This document shows positions 17,555 through 27,080 of a stretch of DNA of 64,000 bases, piece after piece. The position numbers were made by a program, and so were the translations under genes. Origin of the DNA: CALNYZ01 sp942490945 (lineage in GTDB: Bacteria; Pseudomonadota; Gammaproteobacteria; UBA6429; Thiohalophilaceae); assembly GCA_942490945.1 (NCBI GenBank), contig CALNYZ010000044.1, positions 1-64,000 of the forward strand, written 5' to 3'. The first letter of the stretch is position 1. Every line of letters starts with the position of its first letter. The notes under the pieces were generated by a model. It was not told the DNA's origin. It saw only the letters and a list, made by a program, of their open reading frames with translations, and did no database searches.

Positions 17555-18385
17555 CTAAAATTGCTCGGCCTGCCAGTATTTGAGATTCAATACTTTCGTC
17601 TTCGTTTTACCCAACGCTTTGATATATTGCTCGGGTGTGCCTTGCAGATACGGATTTGTACCATAGTGCATCGGTATGGCATATTTTGGTTTCAGATATA
17701 CCCGGGTTGCATAGGCGGCATCTTTCGGGCTCAGGACATAATGACCCCCGACAGGTATCAATACCAGATCAGGCTTGTAATAGCTGCCGATAAACTTCAT
17801 GTCGCCAAACAAGCCTGTGTCACCCATGTGGTAAATCTTGAAGCCATTTTCCAGCTCAATGATGAACCCCGCCGGCTCACCACCGACATGAATCTCAAGC
17901 TGTTTGGTTTGCGGATTGGTCCACTTGTATTCCGAACTGTGTTCCGCACGAGTCATGGTAATTTTTATATCCTTACCGAGTGGCGTAATAACTCCACCCT
18001 TGTTAAAGCGCGGTGCCAGATCTGCTGGCATTTCACCAAGTGCCACCAGACTGTCATTCAAACCGGCCGGTGCATACATTGGTGCTTTATGTTGTTTGGC
18101 AAGCGCCGGCCCGTCACCGACATGATCGCCATGTGCGTGCGTAACCAGAATCAGGTCGACTTTACCTACTTTACTTAAATCCTTTTTATCCGCAGCAAGA
18201 TTTGGATTATTTGTAATAAAGGGATCAATCAGGATAACTTTACCGCTAACTGATGTTATCTTGAATGCAGCATGCCCCAGCCACTGAACCGTGACCTTGC
18301 CATCAGTCGCCGCAACACTACTGACCGAGTAAAAAAACAGTGACAGGAATAATCCTGCCATTAACTTGTTCGAAATTGTTTGCAT
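17555..18385 (-). CDS. Secreted UPF0173-type metal-dependent hydrolase
   Basis: A 276-residue metallo-beta-lactamase-fold protein with a Sec signal peptide ending near SSVAA. WLGHAAFKI opens the domain. THAHGDHVGD supplies His83, His85, Asp87 and His88 as metal ligands; AEHSS and HMGDTG supply further ligands; IPMHYGTNPYLQG closes it. This matches the UPF0173/YtkL-like group, whose natural substrates are mostly unknown. Export to the periplasm is unusual for that group and worth noting. AGAGGT lies five bases before the ATG. Confidence 0.85.
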   Translation of the reverse strand: MQTISNKLMAGLFLSLFFYSVSSVAATDGKVTVQWLGHAAFKITSVSGKVILIDPFITNNPNLAADKKDLSKVGKVDLILVTHAHGDHVGDGPALAKQHKAPMYAPAGLNDSLVALGEMPADLAPRFNKGGVITPLGKDIKITMTRAEHSSEYKWTNPQTKQLEIHVGGEPAGFIIELENGFKIYHMGDTGLFGDMKFIGSYYKPDLVLIPVGGHYVLSPKDAAYATRVYLKPKYAIPMHYGTNPYLQGTPEQYIKALGKTKTKVLNLKYWQAEQF

Positions 18386-18639
18386 AACACACCTCTGACG
18401 TTAATGATAAACTACGGTTTATAAACTTTATAATATTGCCAACAAGTCTAGTCACTTTGTCGGGGTATACCTCAATTATTTATTACAAATTGATAAAATA
18501 TCTTTTTATTGTCAACCCGATACCGAAGCGAATATCATCTATAATTATCACCCTGTTTCACGAATCCGAACATTTTTCTTCTCGACAAAAATGACTCAAC
18601 AGTACCAATATTCATCGATTACCGGGACAGAGCTGAAAA

Positions 18640-20019
18640 ATGCGCTACTCTAAAGACCCGCAAACACACAACAGCCTGCGCCATTCGCTGAAAGATGCCG
18701 TGTCGTTCTCAGTCATGTCGGGCAGTATCGAAACCTATTTTTCTGCCTTTGCCTTGCTACTCAAGGCAAGTAACTCACAAATTGCTTTACTCGCTACCCT
18801 GCCCAACCTGCTCGGTTCGCTCGCGCAGTTGTTTTCTGCCTGGCTGGGTCACCGCTTGCAACGCCGTAAACCGCTGATCGTCACCGGTGCCTATGCCCAG
18901 GCAGCGGTGCTCCCCTTGATGTTCCTGTTACCGTGGTTATGGCCTGAATATGCCATCAGTATTTTGTTAATCTGCATGGCACTGTATTTTGCCGCTGCAC
19001 ATTTTATTGCCCCACAGTGGATGAGCCTGATGGGTGAACTGGTGGCGGAAAAAAGACGCGGTCGTTTCTTCGCCCGACGCACTGCCCTGGCAACGATTAC
19101 TTCTTTTATCGCGCTGTGCCTTGCCGGCCTCGTGTTACATATTTTTGACCTGTTCAACAGTACCATGATTGGATTTGCAATCCTGTTCAGTATCGCGTTT
19201 ATTGCACGGCTGGTGTCTGCCTATCACCTCGGCAAGATGCATGAACCCACGGAACACGCTGCCAGTCTGGAACCCATTTACGATATACGCTGGCTAAAAC
19301 AACCTGCGCTCAAACCGGCGTTACGATTCAGTATTTTTTACATCCTGATGCAATTCGCGGTCGGTATTGCCGGCCCGTTTTATTCGGTTTACATGCTCAA
19401 CACCTTGCAATTCACTTACCTGGAATTCATGGCCAACATTGGCATGTCGGTATTGGTGCAGTTTCTCACCCTCAGTTACTGGGGTCGCATCAGTGATGTT
19501 ATGGGCAATCGTGTGGTGCTGCTGACTACCGGCTGGATTGTCCCGATCCTGCCTGCACTGTGGCTGGTCTCGCCGAACTTCTGGTTTTTAATGGGTGTAC
19601 AGGTTATTGGTGGTTTTTGCTGGGCCGGTTTTAGTTTAAGTGCCACTAACATACTCTATGATTTATTACCGCGTAATAAACGTGCTACCTATCAGGCATT
19701 ACAAAACGTGATCATGACATTCGGTATATTTGTCGGCTCCATGATTGGCGTACTGGCAACCCGCACGCTACCTGCACAATTCAGTGTCGCTGGATTGGAA
19801 TTTAATTTTGCAGCGGCCTTGATGTGGGTATTCCTGTTGTCTGCATTAGCGCGCGGGCTGGTGTCAGCAGTATTTTTGCCACGCATACAGGAATTACGCA
19901 AACCGCGACGTAAAACTTCACCGTATGAACTGGTGTTTCGCTTTACGCGTTTCAATGCTTTTTCCGGATTACTGTATGACATTGTTGCACGTGTACAAAA
20001 AAACGATCAGGATCGCTAA
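18640..20019 (+). CDS. MFS transporter
   Basis: A 459-residue major facilitator with about twelve hydrophobic segments. AWLGHRLQRRKPLIVTG corresponds to the loop 2-3 motif, RISDVMGNRVVLLTTG is its second-half counterpart, and EKRRGRFFARRTALA is a basic central-loop element seen in uncharacterised MFS proteins. Codon use looks more GC-rich than in the genes just upstream. Substrate unknown. The 254-nt upstream region has a TATAAT-like element at 18540 but no correctly placed -35. It is convergent with the DUF2461 gene, 25 nt apart. Confidence 0.85.
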   Translation: MRYSKDPQTHNSLRHSLKDAVSFSVMSGSIETYFSAFALLLKASNSQIALLATLPNLLGSLAQLFSAWLGHRLQRRKPLIVTGAYAQAAVLPLMFLLPWLWPEYAISILLICMALYFAAAHFIAPQWMSLMGELVAEKRRGRFFARRTALATITSFIALCLAGLVLHIFDLFNSTMIGFAILFSIAFIARLVSAYHLGKMHEPTEHAASLEPIYDIRWLKQPALKPALRFSIFYILMQFAVGIAGPFYSVYMLNTLQFTYLEFMANIGMSVLVQFLTLSYWGRISDVMGNRVVLLTTGWIVPILPALWLVSPNFWFLMGVQVIGGFCWAGFSLSATNILYDLLPRNKRATYQALQNVIMTFGIFVGSMIGVLATRTLPAQFSVAGLEFNFAAALMWVFLLSALARGLVSAVFLPRIQELRKPRRKTSPYELVFRFTRFNAFSGLLYDIVARVQKNDQDR

Positions 20020-20044
20020 CGTAGGCGAACCGTACGACGCCTGG

Positions 20045-20731
20045 TTAAAACCGTAACTCCAGCGCGTTGCATAAAAACTGCATGTATGACTCGGCTGCTG
20101 TAAAACGATCACACACGAATTTTTTAAAGTGTGCTGATGTCACAATATCTTCTTCAAACGGTGCAATGGCAATAAAGTCTTTACGTTTGATATCATGAAT
20201 CAGCGGGTGTTCCTTGCTGTAACCGCGTGGTGGATTAACCAGAGCATCACCCGCAAGGGAAAAATACTTGTTGAACGGCTTTGCGTTGATCGTTGTTTGC
20301 CATAAGGTGCCTTGCTCGGCGATTCGTTCACGAATTTTCCCCAACGCCGTCGAATCAGGCCGCCATATTCCGACACCAATAAAACAATCACCCGGTTCAA
20401 TATGCACATAAAAACCTGGCGCATGCACGTCTTTGCCGACTTCATGTCGAAACTGTATGCCTAAATTGGTTTTATACGGACGTTTGTCCTTGCCGAAACG
20501 AACATCACGATAGATCCGCATAAGCGACCCGCCCATTTTCTTCGGCACGGCAAGAAAATGAGGTGAAATTTTTTTTAAATCATCATTCATGTCGGCTATA
20601 AAATTCAGCGCAGGTTCACGCACCGTGGCTTCATATACATGCTTGTTTTCGTTAAACCAGTCACGCCGGTTATTTTGATTAAGGTTTTGTAAAAAAGTGA
20701 GGCTGTCTTTGGTGAAATAGTGGTTAGCCAT
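20045..20731 (-). CDS. DUF2461 domain-containing protein
   Basis: A 228-residue cytoplasmic protein of the DUF2461/TIGR02453 family. FLQNLNQNNRRDWFNENKHVYE at the N-terminus (with other residues between), GGSLMRIYRDVRFGKDKRPYKTN and GFYVHIEPGDCFIGVGIW are its hallmarks, and length is typical. The biochemical role of the family is unknown. AGGAG lies eight bases before the ATG. It lies downstream of ygiQ-like gene on the same strand but 127 nt away. Confidence 0.88.
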   Translation of the reverse strand: MANHYFTKDSLTFLQNLNQNNRRDWFNENKHVYEATVREPALNFIADMNDDLKKISPHFLAVPKKMGGSLMRIYRDVRFGKDKRPYKTNLGIQFRHEVGKDVHAPGFYVHIEPGDCFIGVGIWRPDSTALGKIRERIAEQGTLWQTTINAKPFNKYFSLAGDALVNPPRGYSKEHPLIHDIKRKDFIAIAPFEEDIVTSAHFKKFVCDRFTAAESYMQFLCNALELRF

Positions 20732-20858
20732 CCTTCTGCTCCTGTTTGGCAGGTATAGGTATTGCGCAGCAGCTACCGCGCGAATTTGTTAAGACATATA
20801 GCAAAATTATAGCGCCGGGTTATACCGAACAATAGAATGCTGGAGAATCGCCAACTTG

Positions 20859-23213
20859 TTATCTGCCAGCTGAAGTTATTTTCTTTCGGCCGCGCTTTTT
20901 AGCGGCGGTTGTGTTGCCAACAGTGTGCGGGACCGAAGCTTTGCGTGGCGTTTTTGGTCGGGATGGTGGCGAGCGTAGCTGCTGTGCAGTCGCGTTTTTT
21001 CGCACAGTCTGTCTTGAGGTCGTCTTGCTCTTGTCACCAGCTGCAGCTGATTTGCTACCCGTCCCTGCTGGTTGCCAGGTGGGTATCAAGTGGTGTTTGC
21101 CATTACCGATGAGATCGGTGCGACCCATCTTTTTTAATGCCTCGCGTAATAACGGCCAGTTGTTCGCATCGTGATAACGCAAAAAGGCTTTATGCAGACG
21201 TCGTTGTTTGGCTCCGCGCACAATGGTGATTGTTTCGGAATCCCGCTTTACGCCTTTTAAAGGATTTTTACCCGTATGGTACATGGCTGATGCAATCGCC
21301 AGTGGCGTTGGCAGGAATGCCTGCACCTGATCCGGGCGGAAGCTGTTCTGTTTTAACCAGACAGCCAGATTCAGCATGTCTTCGTCGGTGGTGCCGGGGT
21401 GGGCCGAAATAAAATACGGGATCAGGTACTGCTCCTTTCCGGCTTCTTTCGAATATTTTTCAAACATTTGTTTGAATTTTTCATAACTGCCGATACCCGG
21501 CTTCATCATTTTGCTAAGTGGACCCTGCTCGGTATGTTCCGGTGCGATCTTCAGATAACCACCGACATGATGGGTAACGAGTTCTTTTACGTATTCAGGC
21601 GATCGAATCGCCAGGTCGTAGCGTAATCCGGAGGCGACAAACACTCTTTTAATACCCGGTAATTTACGCGCACGTCGGTACAGGCTGATGAGTGGGTCGT
21701 GATTGGTATTCAGGTTGCTGCATATATCCGGATACACGCAGGACAATCGCCGACACGCCGATTCGATCTTTTCGCTTTTACAGGTAAGTTGATACATGTT
21801 TGCGGTAGGTCCACCGAGATCGGAAATGTTACCGGTAAAGCCGGGTACCGTATCACGAATGGTTTCAACCTCACGGATAATGGAATCTTCCGAGCGACTT
21901 TGTATGATGCGGCCTTCGTGTTCGGTAATGGAGCAGAATGTGCAGCCGCCAAAACAACCGCGCATGATATTAATGGAATGGCGAATCATTTCCCACGCCG
22001 GTAAGCGGGCTTGCTTGTATACCGGGTGTGGTATGCGTGTATAAGGTAATTCGTAAACCGCATCCAGTTCTTTACTGGTAAGCGGTATGGGCGGTGGGTT
22101 AATCCACACCAATCGTTGCCCATGTTGTTGCAACAGCGCGCGCGCATTACCCGGATTGGTTTCGAGGTGAAAGACACGGGAAGTATGCGCATAAAGCAGA
22201 TTATCCTGCTTAACCTGCTCAAAACTCGGCAAGCGTATGACGGTCTTGTCGCGATCAAGCTTGACCTGTTTAGATTCCAGCTTAGATTCAAGTTTAGTTT
22301 CTGATTTTTGCTGAGTCACAAAGTCAGTCTTTACCGGCTGAGCTTTATTATCCTTAAATGACACTACCGTGCTTGTATTCTGACTGAGCACTGCAGCCTG
22401 TTCGGGCGTAACATTATTTTTTGCACAGTCCGCACCCGCTTGTGTGGTATCAACATACGGATTGCGAAAATGATCGGGTACCTGCTCAACACGGCCGGGT
22501 TGGTCAATATCAGTTGAATCGATCACCGCCCAGTCTGGCGGAATGGCCTTGGCAATGAATGCCGTGCCACGAACATCGGTTATGCTGCTGATTGCTTCAC
22601 CTTTCGCAAGTCGATGTGCTATATCAACAATGGCCCGTTCGGCATTGCCATAGACCAACAGGTCAGCTTTCGCATCAGGTAATATTGAACGTCGTACCTT
22701 GTCAGACCAGTAATCATAATGTGCGATGCGACGCAGACTCGCTTCGATACCACCAATAATCAGGGGAACATCACGATAGGCTTCGCGCACGCGTTGCGCA
22801 TAAATCAAAACCGAACGATCTGGCCGCTTGCCGGCTTCCCCGTCCGGTGTATAGGCATCTTCACTGCGCAGGCGTTTGTCCGAGGTATACCGATTTACCA
22901 TGGAATCCATGTTGCCGGCGGTCACACCAAAAAACAGATTGGGTTTGCCGAGTACTGTCATGGCATCCGCTGATTGCCAGTCGGGCTGCGCGATAATACC
23001 TACACGAAAACCTTGTGCCTCCAGCAAGCGTCCAATGAGAGCCATGCCAAAACTCGGGTGGTCAACATAGGCATCACCCGTCACAATAATAATGTCGCAA
23101 CTGTCCCAGCCGAGTTCGTCCATTTCTGCACGGCTCATGGGTAAAACCGGCGCCGTGCCAAATCGTTTGGCCCAGTATTGTCGGTAACTGAATATGTTTG
23201 TTGCGGTTTGCAT
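20859..23213 (-). CDS. YgiQ family radical SAM protein (UPF0313)
   Basis: A 784-residue YgiQ-type radical SAM protein. The N-terminal cobalamin-like domain begins after WDSCDIIIVTGDAYVDHPSFG, and the cluster motif is C-x3-C-x2-C in MRGCFGGCTFCSITEHEG. FVASGLRYDLA and KIAPEHTE follow in the radical SAM core. Two oddities stand out. About 80 residues (roughly 260-345), low in complexity and containing repeated ETKLESKLESK units, are inserted before the core. The C-terminus is a basic Lys/Arg/Ser/Thr tail that may bind nucleic acid. The function of the family is unknown. Confidence 0.92.
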   Translation of the reverse strand: MQTATNIFSYRQYWAKRFGTAPVLPMSRAEMDELGWDSCDIIIVTGDAYVDHPSFGMALIGRLLEAQGFRVGIIAQPDWQSADAMTVLGKPNLFFGVTAGNMDSMVNRYTSDKRLRSEDAYTPDGEAGKRPDRSVLIYAQRVREAYRDVPLIIGGIEASLRRIAHYDYWSDKVRRSILPDAKADLLVYGNAERAIVDIAHRLAKGEAISSITDVRGTAFIAKAIPPDWAVIDSTDIDQPGRVEQVPDHFRNPYVDTTQAGADCAKNNVTPEQAAVLSQNTSTVVSFKDNKAQPVKTDFVTQQKSETKLESKLESKQVKLDRDKTVIRLPSFEQVKQDNLLYAHTSRVFHLETNPGNARALLQQHGQRLVWINPPPIPLTSKELDAVYELPYTRIPHPVYKQARLPAWEMIRHSINIMRGCFGGCTFCSITEHEGRIIQSRSEDSIIREVETIRDTVPGFTGNISDLGGPTANMYQLTCKSEKIESACRRLSCVYPDICSNLNTNHDPLISLYRRARKLPGIKRVFVASGLRYDLAIRSPEYVKELVTHHVGGYLKIAPEHTEQGPLSKMMKPGIGSYEKFKQMFEKYSKEAGKEQYLIPYFISAHPGTTDEDMLNLAVWLKQNSFRPDQVQAFLPTPLAIASAMYHTGKNPLKGVKRDSETITIVRGAKQRRLHKAFLRYHDANNWPLLREALKKMGRTDLIGNGKHHLIPTWQPAGTGSKSAAAGDKSKTTSRQTVRKNATAQQLRSPPSRPKTPRKASVPHTVGNTTAAKKRGRKKITSAGR

Positions 23214-23486
23214 TATTGCTGGCTGGAAATCGTCATTGAAAATGTAATTATATCGTAAATTGAATATCAGCGGTGCACATACCCCCGGATTACCTGCAAA
23301 ACAATGAGTTTAGTTTGGTTCTAACCAAGCCGGATTAACTCGTTATTCTACCCTGTTATATTTACGGGTATTCGTAGCAGCGAAAGGTGTATAGTAGATG
23401 GCGCTTTGGAGAATTGTCTCCGTCGCACATCAACCTGTCTACACAACTACGAGCTGTCTTGCACAGGCAATATCAAGGAGTTATAA

Positions 23487-23894
23487 GTGGAAGGTATCAG
23501 CGACATCAAAATCATCGGCATCGACGAAAAGCGGCCACCGGTAATCAGGAAGCAACCCTATATCGATATCTACTTCAAACTTTCGCACAAGGCGCCACTG
23601 GACTGGTGCAAGGATTTTAACAATCTGCTGGCAAAACATCCTGCCACACCAAAAATAAAGGAAACCGAAGGCCTTTTTATCGAAGCCTGGGTAAGAACAC
23701 CCGATGAAATCGTCGAATTTGTCGATCAACTGAAAGAAAGCGTTGCGGAATGCACACGACAATATATTGCGCGCATTGAACTTGCCTCACGTAATATCGG
23801 TGATGAAAATAATTCTTCCGTACCCGAATCCAGTGAGCAAAATCGTCTGAACAGTATTCTGGACAGACTTGATTTTAGCGATAGTGAATCGTAA
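23487..23894 (+). CDS. Hypothetical protein, 135 aa
   Basis: GTG 23487, with AAGGAG six bases upstream, starts a 135-residue soluble protein. An alpha/beta pattern is visible (IDIYFKLSH, DWCKDFNNLL, LFIEAWVRTPDEIVEFVDQLK), followed by an acidic, Ser-rich tail. I do not recognise a family. The good ribosome-binding site and balanced composition support a real gene. It ends at an inverted repeat shared with the convergent YdcH-like gene. Confidence 0.7.
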   Translation: MEGISDIKIIGIDEKRPPVIRKQPYIDIYFKLSHKAPLDWCKDFNNLLAKHPATPKIKETEGLFIEAWVRTPDEIVEFVDQLKESVAECTRQYIARIELASRNIGDENNSSVPESSEQNRLNSILDRLDFSDSES

Positions 23895-23895
23895 C

Positions 23896-23954
23896 TATCA
23901 GGTTAGATCTTAATTATCCTGCTCACTTCGCTTTACGAAAAGCTTAACCTGATA
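23896..23954. terminator. Inverted repeat between convergent genes, possible bidirectional terminator
   Basis: TATCAGGTTA (23896-23905) is a perfect 10-bp inverted repeat of TAACCTGATA (23945-23954). The 39-nt spacer itself contains a TTCG...CGAA mini-stem. The repeat starts two bases after the stop at 23894 and ends five bases before the convergent stop at 23960. The loop is long for an intrinsic terminator and the flanking T-runs are modest. Confidence 0.5.
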
Positions 23955-23959
23955 ATATA

Positions 23960-24199
23960 TTAAGCATTTTTTATCATTGCAAACAACTCATCCTTAAGAT
24001 GCAGGCGCTGCTTTTTTTTCTCTTCCAGATATTCATCCGAAGTTGTCTCCGCACCCGTTTCAATGCGATGTACCTCATGATCCACATCATGATATTCCGC
24101 AAACAATCGGGCAAAATGATGGTCAGTCAATTTTAAATTATGAATTGTTTCCTTGTGCTCGGGAAACTCATGAATCAGATCATGTTTTTCATTTAACAT
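23960..24199 (-). CDS. YdcH family protein (DUF465)
   Basis: A 79-residue helical protein of the YdcH/DUF465 family: HDLIHEFPEHKETIHNLKL..DHHFARLFAEYHDVDHEVHRIE near the N-terminus and LKDELFAMIKNA at the C-terminus are its standard pattern, strongly coiled-coil-like. Function is unknown; members are small cytoplasmic proteins. GGAG lies eight bases before the ATG. It follows a DksA-like gene on the same strand after 14 nt, so they are likely cotranscribed. Confidence 0.9.
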   Translation of the reverse strand: MLNEKHDLIHEFPEHKETIHNLKLTDHHFARLFAEYHDVDHEVHRIETGAETTSDEYLEEKKKQRLHLKDELFAMIKNA

Positions 24200-24213
24200 G
24201 TATTTATCTCCAG

Positions 24214-24549
24214 TTAACTGTCCAGTTCTTCAGCGCACTTCACGCATACCGCGCTAAAGGGTAATAGCTCAAGCCGGGCTTCGGGTATGGCTGTACCACA
24301 ATTCTGGCATAAAAAATATTCACCTGAATCCAGTCTTTTAAGTGCAAAATCGATCATCATCAGTTCCTTTTCTGATGCGGAACCAAGTGATTCGAGCACT
24401 TCATCGTTCTCTCGTTCAGTAGCCTGCTCAGACCAGTCAGCGGACATACCTTCGTGCCGCATGTCCTTATCAATCGCATTTATTCGTTCTGTTGCCTCAT
24501 CTTTCAGAGCCAACAGTTTACGTCTGAAGTGATCGGTATTATTTTTCAT
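24214..24549 (-). CDS. TraR/DksA family zinc-finger protein
   Basis: A 111-residue protein with a helical N-terminal half and a C-terminal C4 zinc finger, LCQNCG...AVCVKC, with 17-18 residues between the Cys pairs, as in DksA/TraR proteins that bind the RNA polymerase secondary channel. It is shorter than true DksA and lacks the classical coiled-coil tip DxxDxA in an obvious form (WSEQATERENDEVLESL occupies that region), so it is more like the YbiI/TraR-type paralogues. AGG lies six bases before the ATG. First gene of a pair with ydcH. Confidence 0.85.
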   Translation of the reverse strand: MKNNTDHFRRKLLALKDEATERINAIDKDMRHEGMSADWSEQATERENDEVLESLGSASEKELMMIDFALKRLDSGEYFLCQNCGTAIPEARLELLPFSAVCVKCAEELDS

Positions 24550-24830
24550 ATTACGCCTGTTTTGCTGTCAGCCAATAAATAGGCTTGCAAGTCTTATCTT
24601 ACTGGACGCAATCAGACAAAAAGATGATCTGAATCAATTGAAGGTGCCGGAAGTATGAATTTTGACATTGATTGAGTTTTCAACCAGGTCTGCTTGAATG
24701 TCGAAATTATAGCCTTGTTGCAATCAACTACCACGGTCAGAAGTTGGTAGTAATTATAACCAGAAATATTACCAATTTTATGACCACAGATGCTCTGTCA
24801 AACACATATAATACATATTGCTGTTGCTGG

Positions 24831-25688
24831 CTAGTTAAAATAACCACTCAATTTATTTCGATATTTTTCAGGCAACAAGTCTACAGATTGCTTGGCAACT
24901 GAGCTCGACTTTATAGTATTAGAGACAACAAGCGCAACGGCTGCTTTGGCAACATTGGTTCCGACATCTTTGCCGCCTGCTCTGGTGATGTCAATAAGCT
25001 TTGCAATACCATCACGTTCCGTATCAGACAAATCCGGATCGGATTTTATTTTTTCGAGTTTTGCGATCGCTTTGCCTTGCGCACCATTATAGGATTCCTG
25101 ACTTGCCGTGGCCAAATCGACTATCCAGTCTTTTTTAGTCGCTGCACCGATATAGGTTAATTCTGATAATGCATAGGTAATATTGCCTTCATAAATTGCC
25201 AGCGAACTGCCAGCGACATGGATCAATACCAACAGATTGGTGTAGCGATTGCTGAAGTTATTTGCATCGCGCAACCTCTGTGCTTCTACACTTTTATCTC
25301 GCGCCAGAAAATGCAAGCCTTCTTCATGCAAGGCCAGTGACTGCAGCGTCAGTGCGATGTAACGGTTATGTGGATCACTTGATTGTTCAAGTGCATATTC
25401 TGCTTCGGCAAGCGACAGTTCTGGATAGATCATGACAGCCCACAGCAGACTCATCGTCAGGTGCACATGCGCTGCAGCTGACTCCTGCTTGTTTTCATTG
25501 GCCAGTTTTCTGTCATACTCTTTGACTACCGGTTTCAGCGCGGCGATGGATATCTTTTGATAGGCTTTATATACCGTGCCCTTTCTTATGTCGTGATACA
25601 TATCAGCCTCAGACTTGGGTGAAGTCGAACAGGCTGCAAGCTGCATTACAACAATACTTATCAGGAATAATTTTAGTATACCAGTCAT
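24831..25688 (-). CDS. Lipoprotein with TPR-like helical repeats
   Basis: From ATG 25688 the product is 285 residues with lipobox LAAC and lipidated Cys at about 20. The mature protein is helical throughout, with pieces that look TPR-like (YPELSLAEAEYALEQSSDP, AQRLRDANNFSNRY), and ends in a Val/Ala-rich segment. A longer frame from 25721 would overlap the upstream gene, whereas 25688 leaves a 4-nt gap and has AAGAGA seven bases upstream. No named family is recognised. It is the second gene of a two-lipoprotein unit with the App1-like phosphatase. Confidence 0.75.
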   Translation of the reverse strand: MTGILKLFLISIVVMQLAACSTSPKSEADMYHDIRKGTVYKAYQKISIAALKPVVKEYDRKLANENKQESAAAHVHLTMSLLWAVMIYPELSLAEAEYALEQSSDPHNRYIALTLQSLALHEEGLHFLARDKSVEAQRLRDANNFSNRYTNLLVLIHVAGSSLAIYEGNITYALSELTYIGAATKKDWIVDLATASQESYNGAQGKAIAKLEKIKSDPDLSDTERDGIAKLIDITRAGGKDVGTNVAKAAVALVVSNTIKSSSVAKQSVDLLPEKYRNKLSGYFN

Positions 25689-25692
25689 TTTG

Positions 25693-26910
25693 TTATCTCT
25701 TAACATTATCAGAATTATCATGTGCGAGTAATTGGGGGTTTTTAATCTGCCTGTTTAACGACAATTTAATTTCGTTTGCATCGATAAAAGCTTGCCATTT
25801 ATTATCAGGTAAGCCGGAAAATATTTTCGCCAGAGCACTGCTATCGTGACGAATATCACGAATATAAATTTTTATTATTCTGTCCGGATATTGTCGTGCA
25901 ATTTGTGCATAAATAGCCGGATCTTTTTCACCCGAATCACCTACCAGAATAAATTTACGCTGCGGATAGTCTTTCAGCAACTTTGTGATAGTCGGTATTT
26001 TACCTTCTTCCGGCGTTGCAAAAAGATTAAACAGGCTCTCATCCTTAAACCGCACAAGCTTTAAATGCATGCTGCCCTGTGGAAAGCTGCTCGATTGCAT
26101 AAACGAGCTGAGTGCCGGATAGAGCTGCCAGGGTGACGATGAGACATAGTGAAACATCACACCCTGTTTTTTCCATACCTGATAAGTATCAGCCATGCCC
26201 GGAACGGCAGTGAACTCCTTTGTGAATGTATTTTTCATAAGTTGTTGCTTATCCAGTACATTCGAAATTTTGATCGTATCATCAATATCAGAAATGACAG
26301 AAGTACCTTGCGACGTGACACACTGCAGCGAACCTTTGATATCACGTTTATCTTCAACCGGAGTCTCAACCTGAATGGGTAACCAGCCGTTACAGGCGGC
26401 CGGGCCGGCAGCAAGATTTATTGTCGTGTTAAAATGTCCATTCTCGCCCGTTGTGGGCGCAACAATATGTTGCTGATGTGCATTGAGTACGATGTGTTTG
26501 TCCGGTTTATTATCAACCAGAAACATACGTACACGGTTTTCAAATAACTGTTCTTCGTGTGAATTCTTTTTAACACCGATTAACTTCGCAAACGACGTGA
26601 TCAAACCATTACGCCAGATTGAATCTTTTTCCGGTTCAAATACCCAGCCATGAATATCCAGCTGCCAGCTGTTCTTGGTGTTATCAAAACGGGCATTGGT
26701 TGGAAATAACAGTACGGTCTCATTCTGTTCAAGATTGGATTGGGTTGCAGTGTTGTTTATTGATTGATCGGCTACGGAATTTTTACTGCAACCAGTAATT
26801 AAAATTAACAGTGCCAACATCAATGGTAATGGCGTCGAATTGGAACCCGCATTACTGAGCCACCTTGTCGAATATCCTTTCATTGGATTTGATTCCTTTA
26901 TTATATTCAT
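25693..26910 (-). CDS. App1-like (DUF2183) phosphatase, predicted lipoprotein
   Basis: About 405 residues. The C-terminal half is the App1/Pah1-type HAD phosphatase domain. It has a D-x-D-x-T catalytic motif in SDIDDTIK (about residue 210), HYVSSSPWQLYP as motif II, LKLVRFKD, and ILVGDSGEKDPAIYA as the acidic motif. Eukaryotic App1 is a phosphatidate phosphatase. The N-terminus has an ITGC lipobox about 40 residues in, so here the enzyme would be membrane-tethered outside the cytoplasm. ATG 26910 has AAGGTGG nine bases upstream; ATG 26883 (with AAAGGA) is also possible. Confidence 0.85.
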   Translation of the reverse strand: MNIIKESNPMKGYSTRWLSNAGSNSTPLPLMLALLILITGCSKNSVADQSINNTATQSNLEQNETVLLFPTNARFDNTKNSWQLDIHGWVFEPEKDSIWRNGLITSFAKLIGVKKNSHEEQLFENRVRMFLVDNKPDKHIVLNAHQQHIVAPTTGENGHFNTTINLAAGPAACNGWLPIQVETPVEDKRDIKGSLQCVTSQGTSVISDIDDTIKISNVLDKQQLMKNTFTKEFTAVPGMADTYQVWKKQGVMFHYVSSSPWQLYPALSSFMQSSSFPQGSMHLKLVRFKDESLFNLFATPEEGKIPTITKLLKDYPQRKFILVGDSGEKDPAIYAQIARQYPDRIIKIYIRDIRHDSSALAKIFSGLPDNKWQAFIDANEIKLSLNRQIKNPQLLAHDNSDNVKR

Positions 26911-27080
26911 CAATACAGTCCACCTTATATTATCAAAATATTGTCAAATAAAGCGCCTGTTTTTTAGTGTGTCCACAAGAAATTTCGCCTGTACATCAAG
27001 ACTTGCTATATAATGATTTTCTACTATTAAAATACACAATCCGGTACGTACTGGCATTAACCTGGCGACAAATAACAACC

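Noticed and set aside
17378..18178. 266-codon plus-strand frame
   Set aside because: Runs antisense through the UPF0173 gene and has biased, Cys-rich composition typical of a shadow frame.
26967..27080. 38-residue N-terminal extension of the YheS-type protein
   Set aside because: YheS proteins begin at the M-L-N-F strand (27081); the extension has no domain features.
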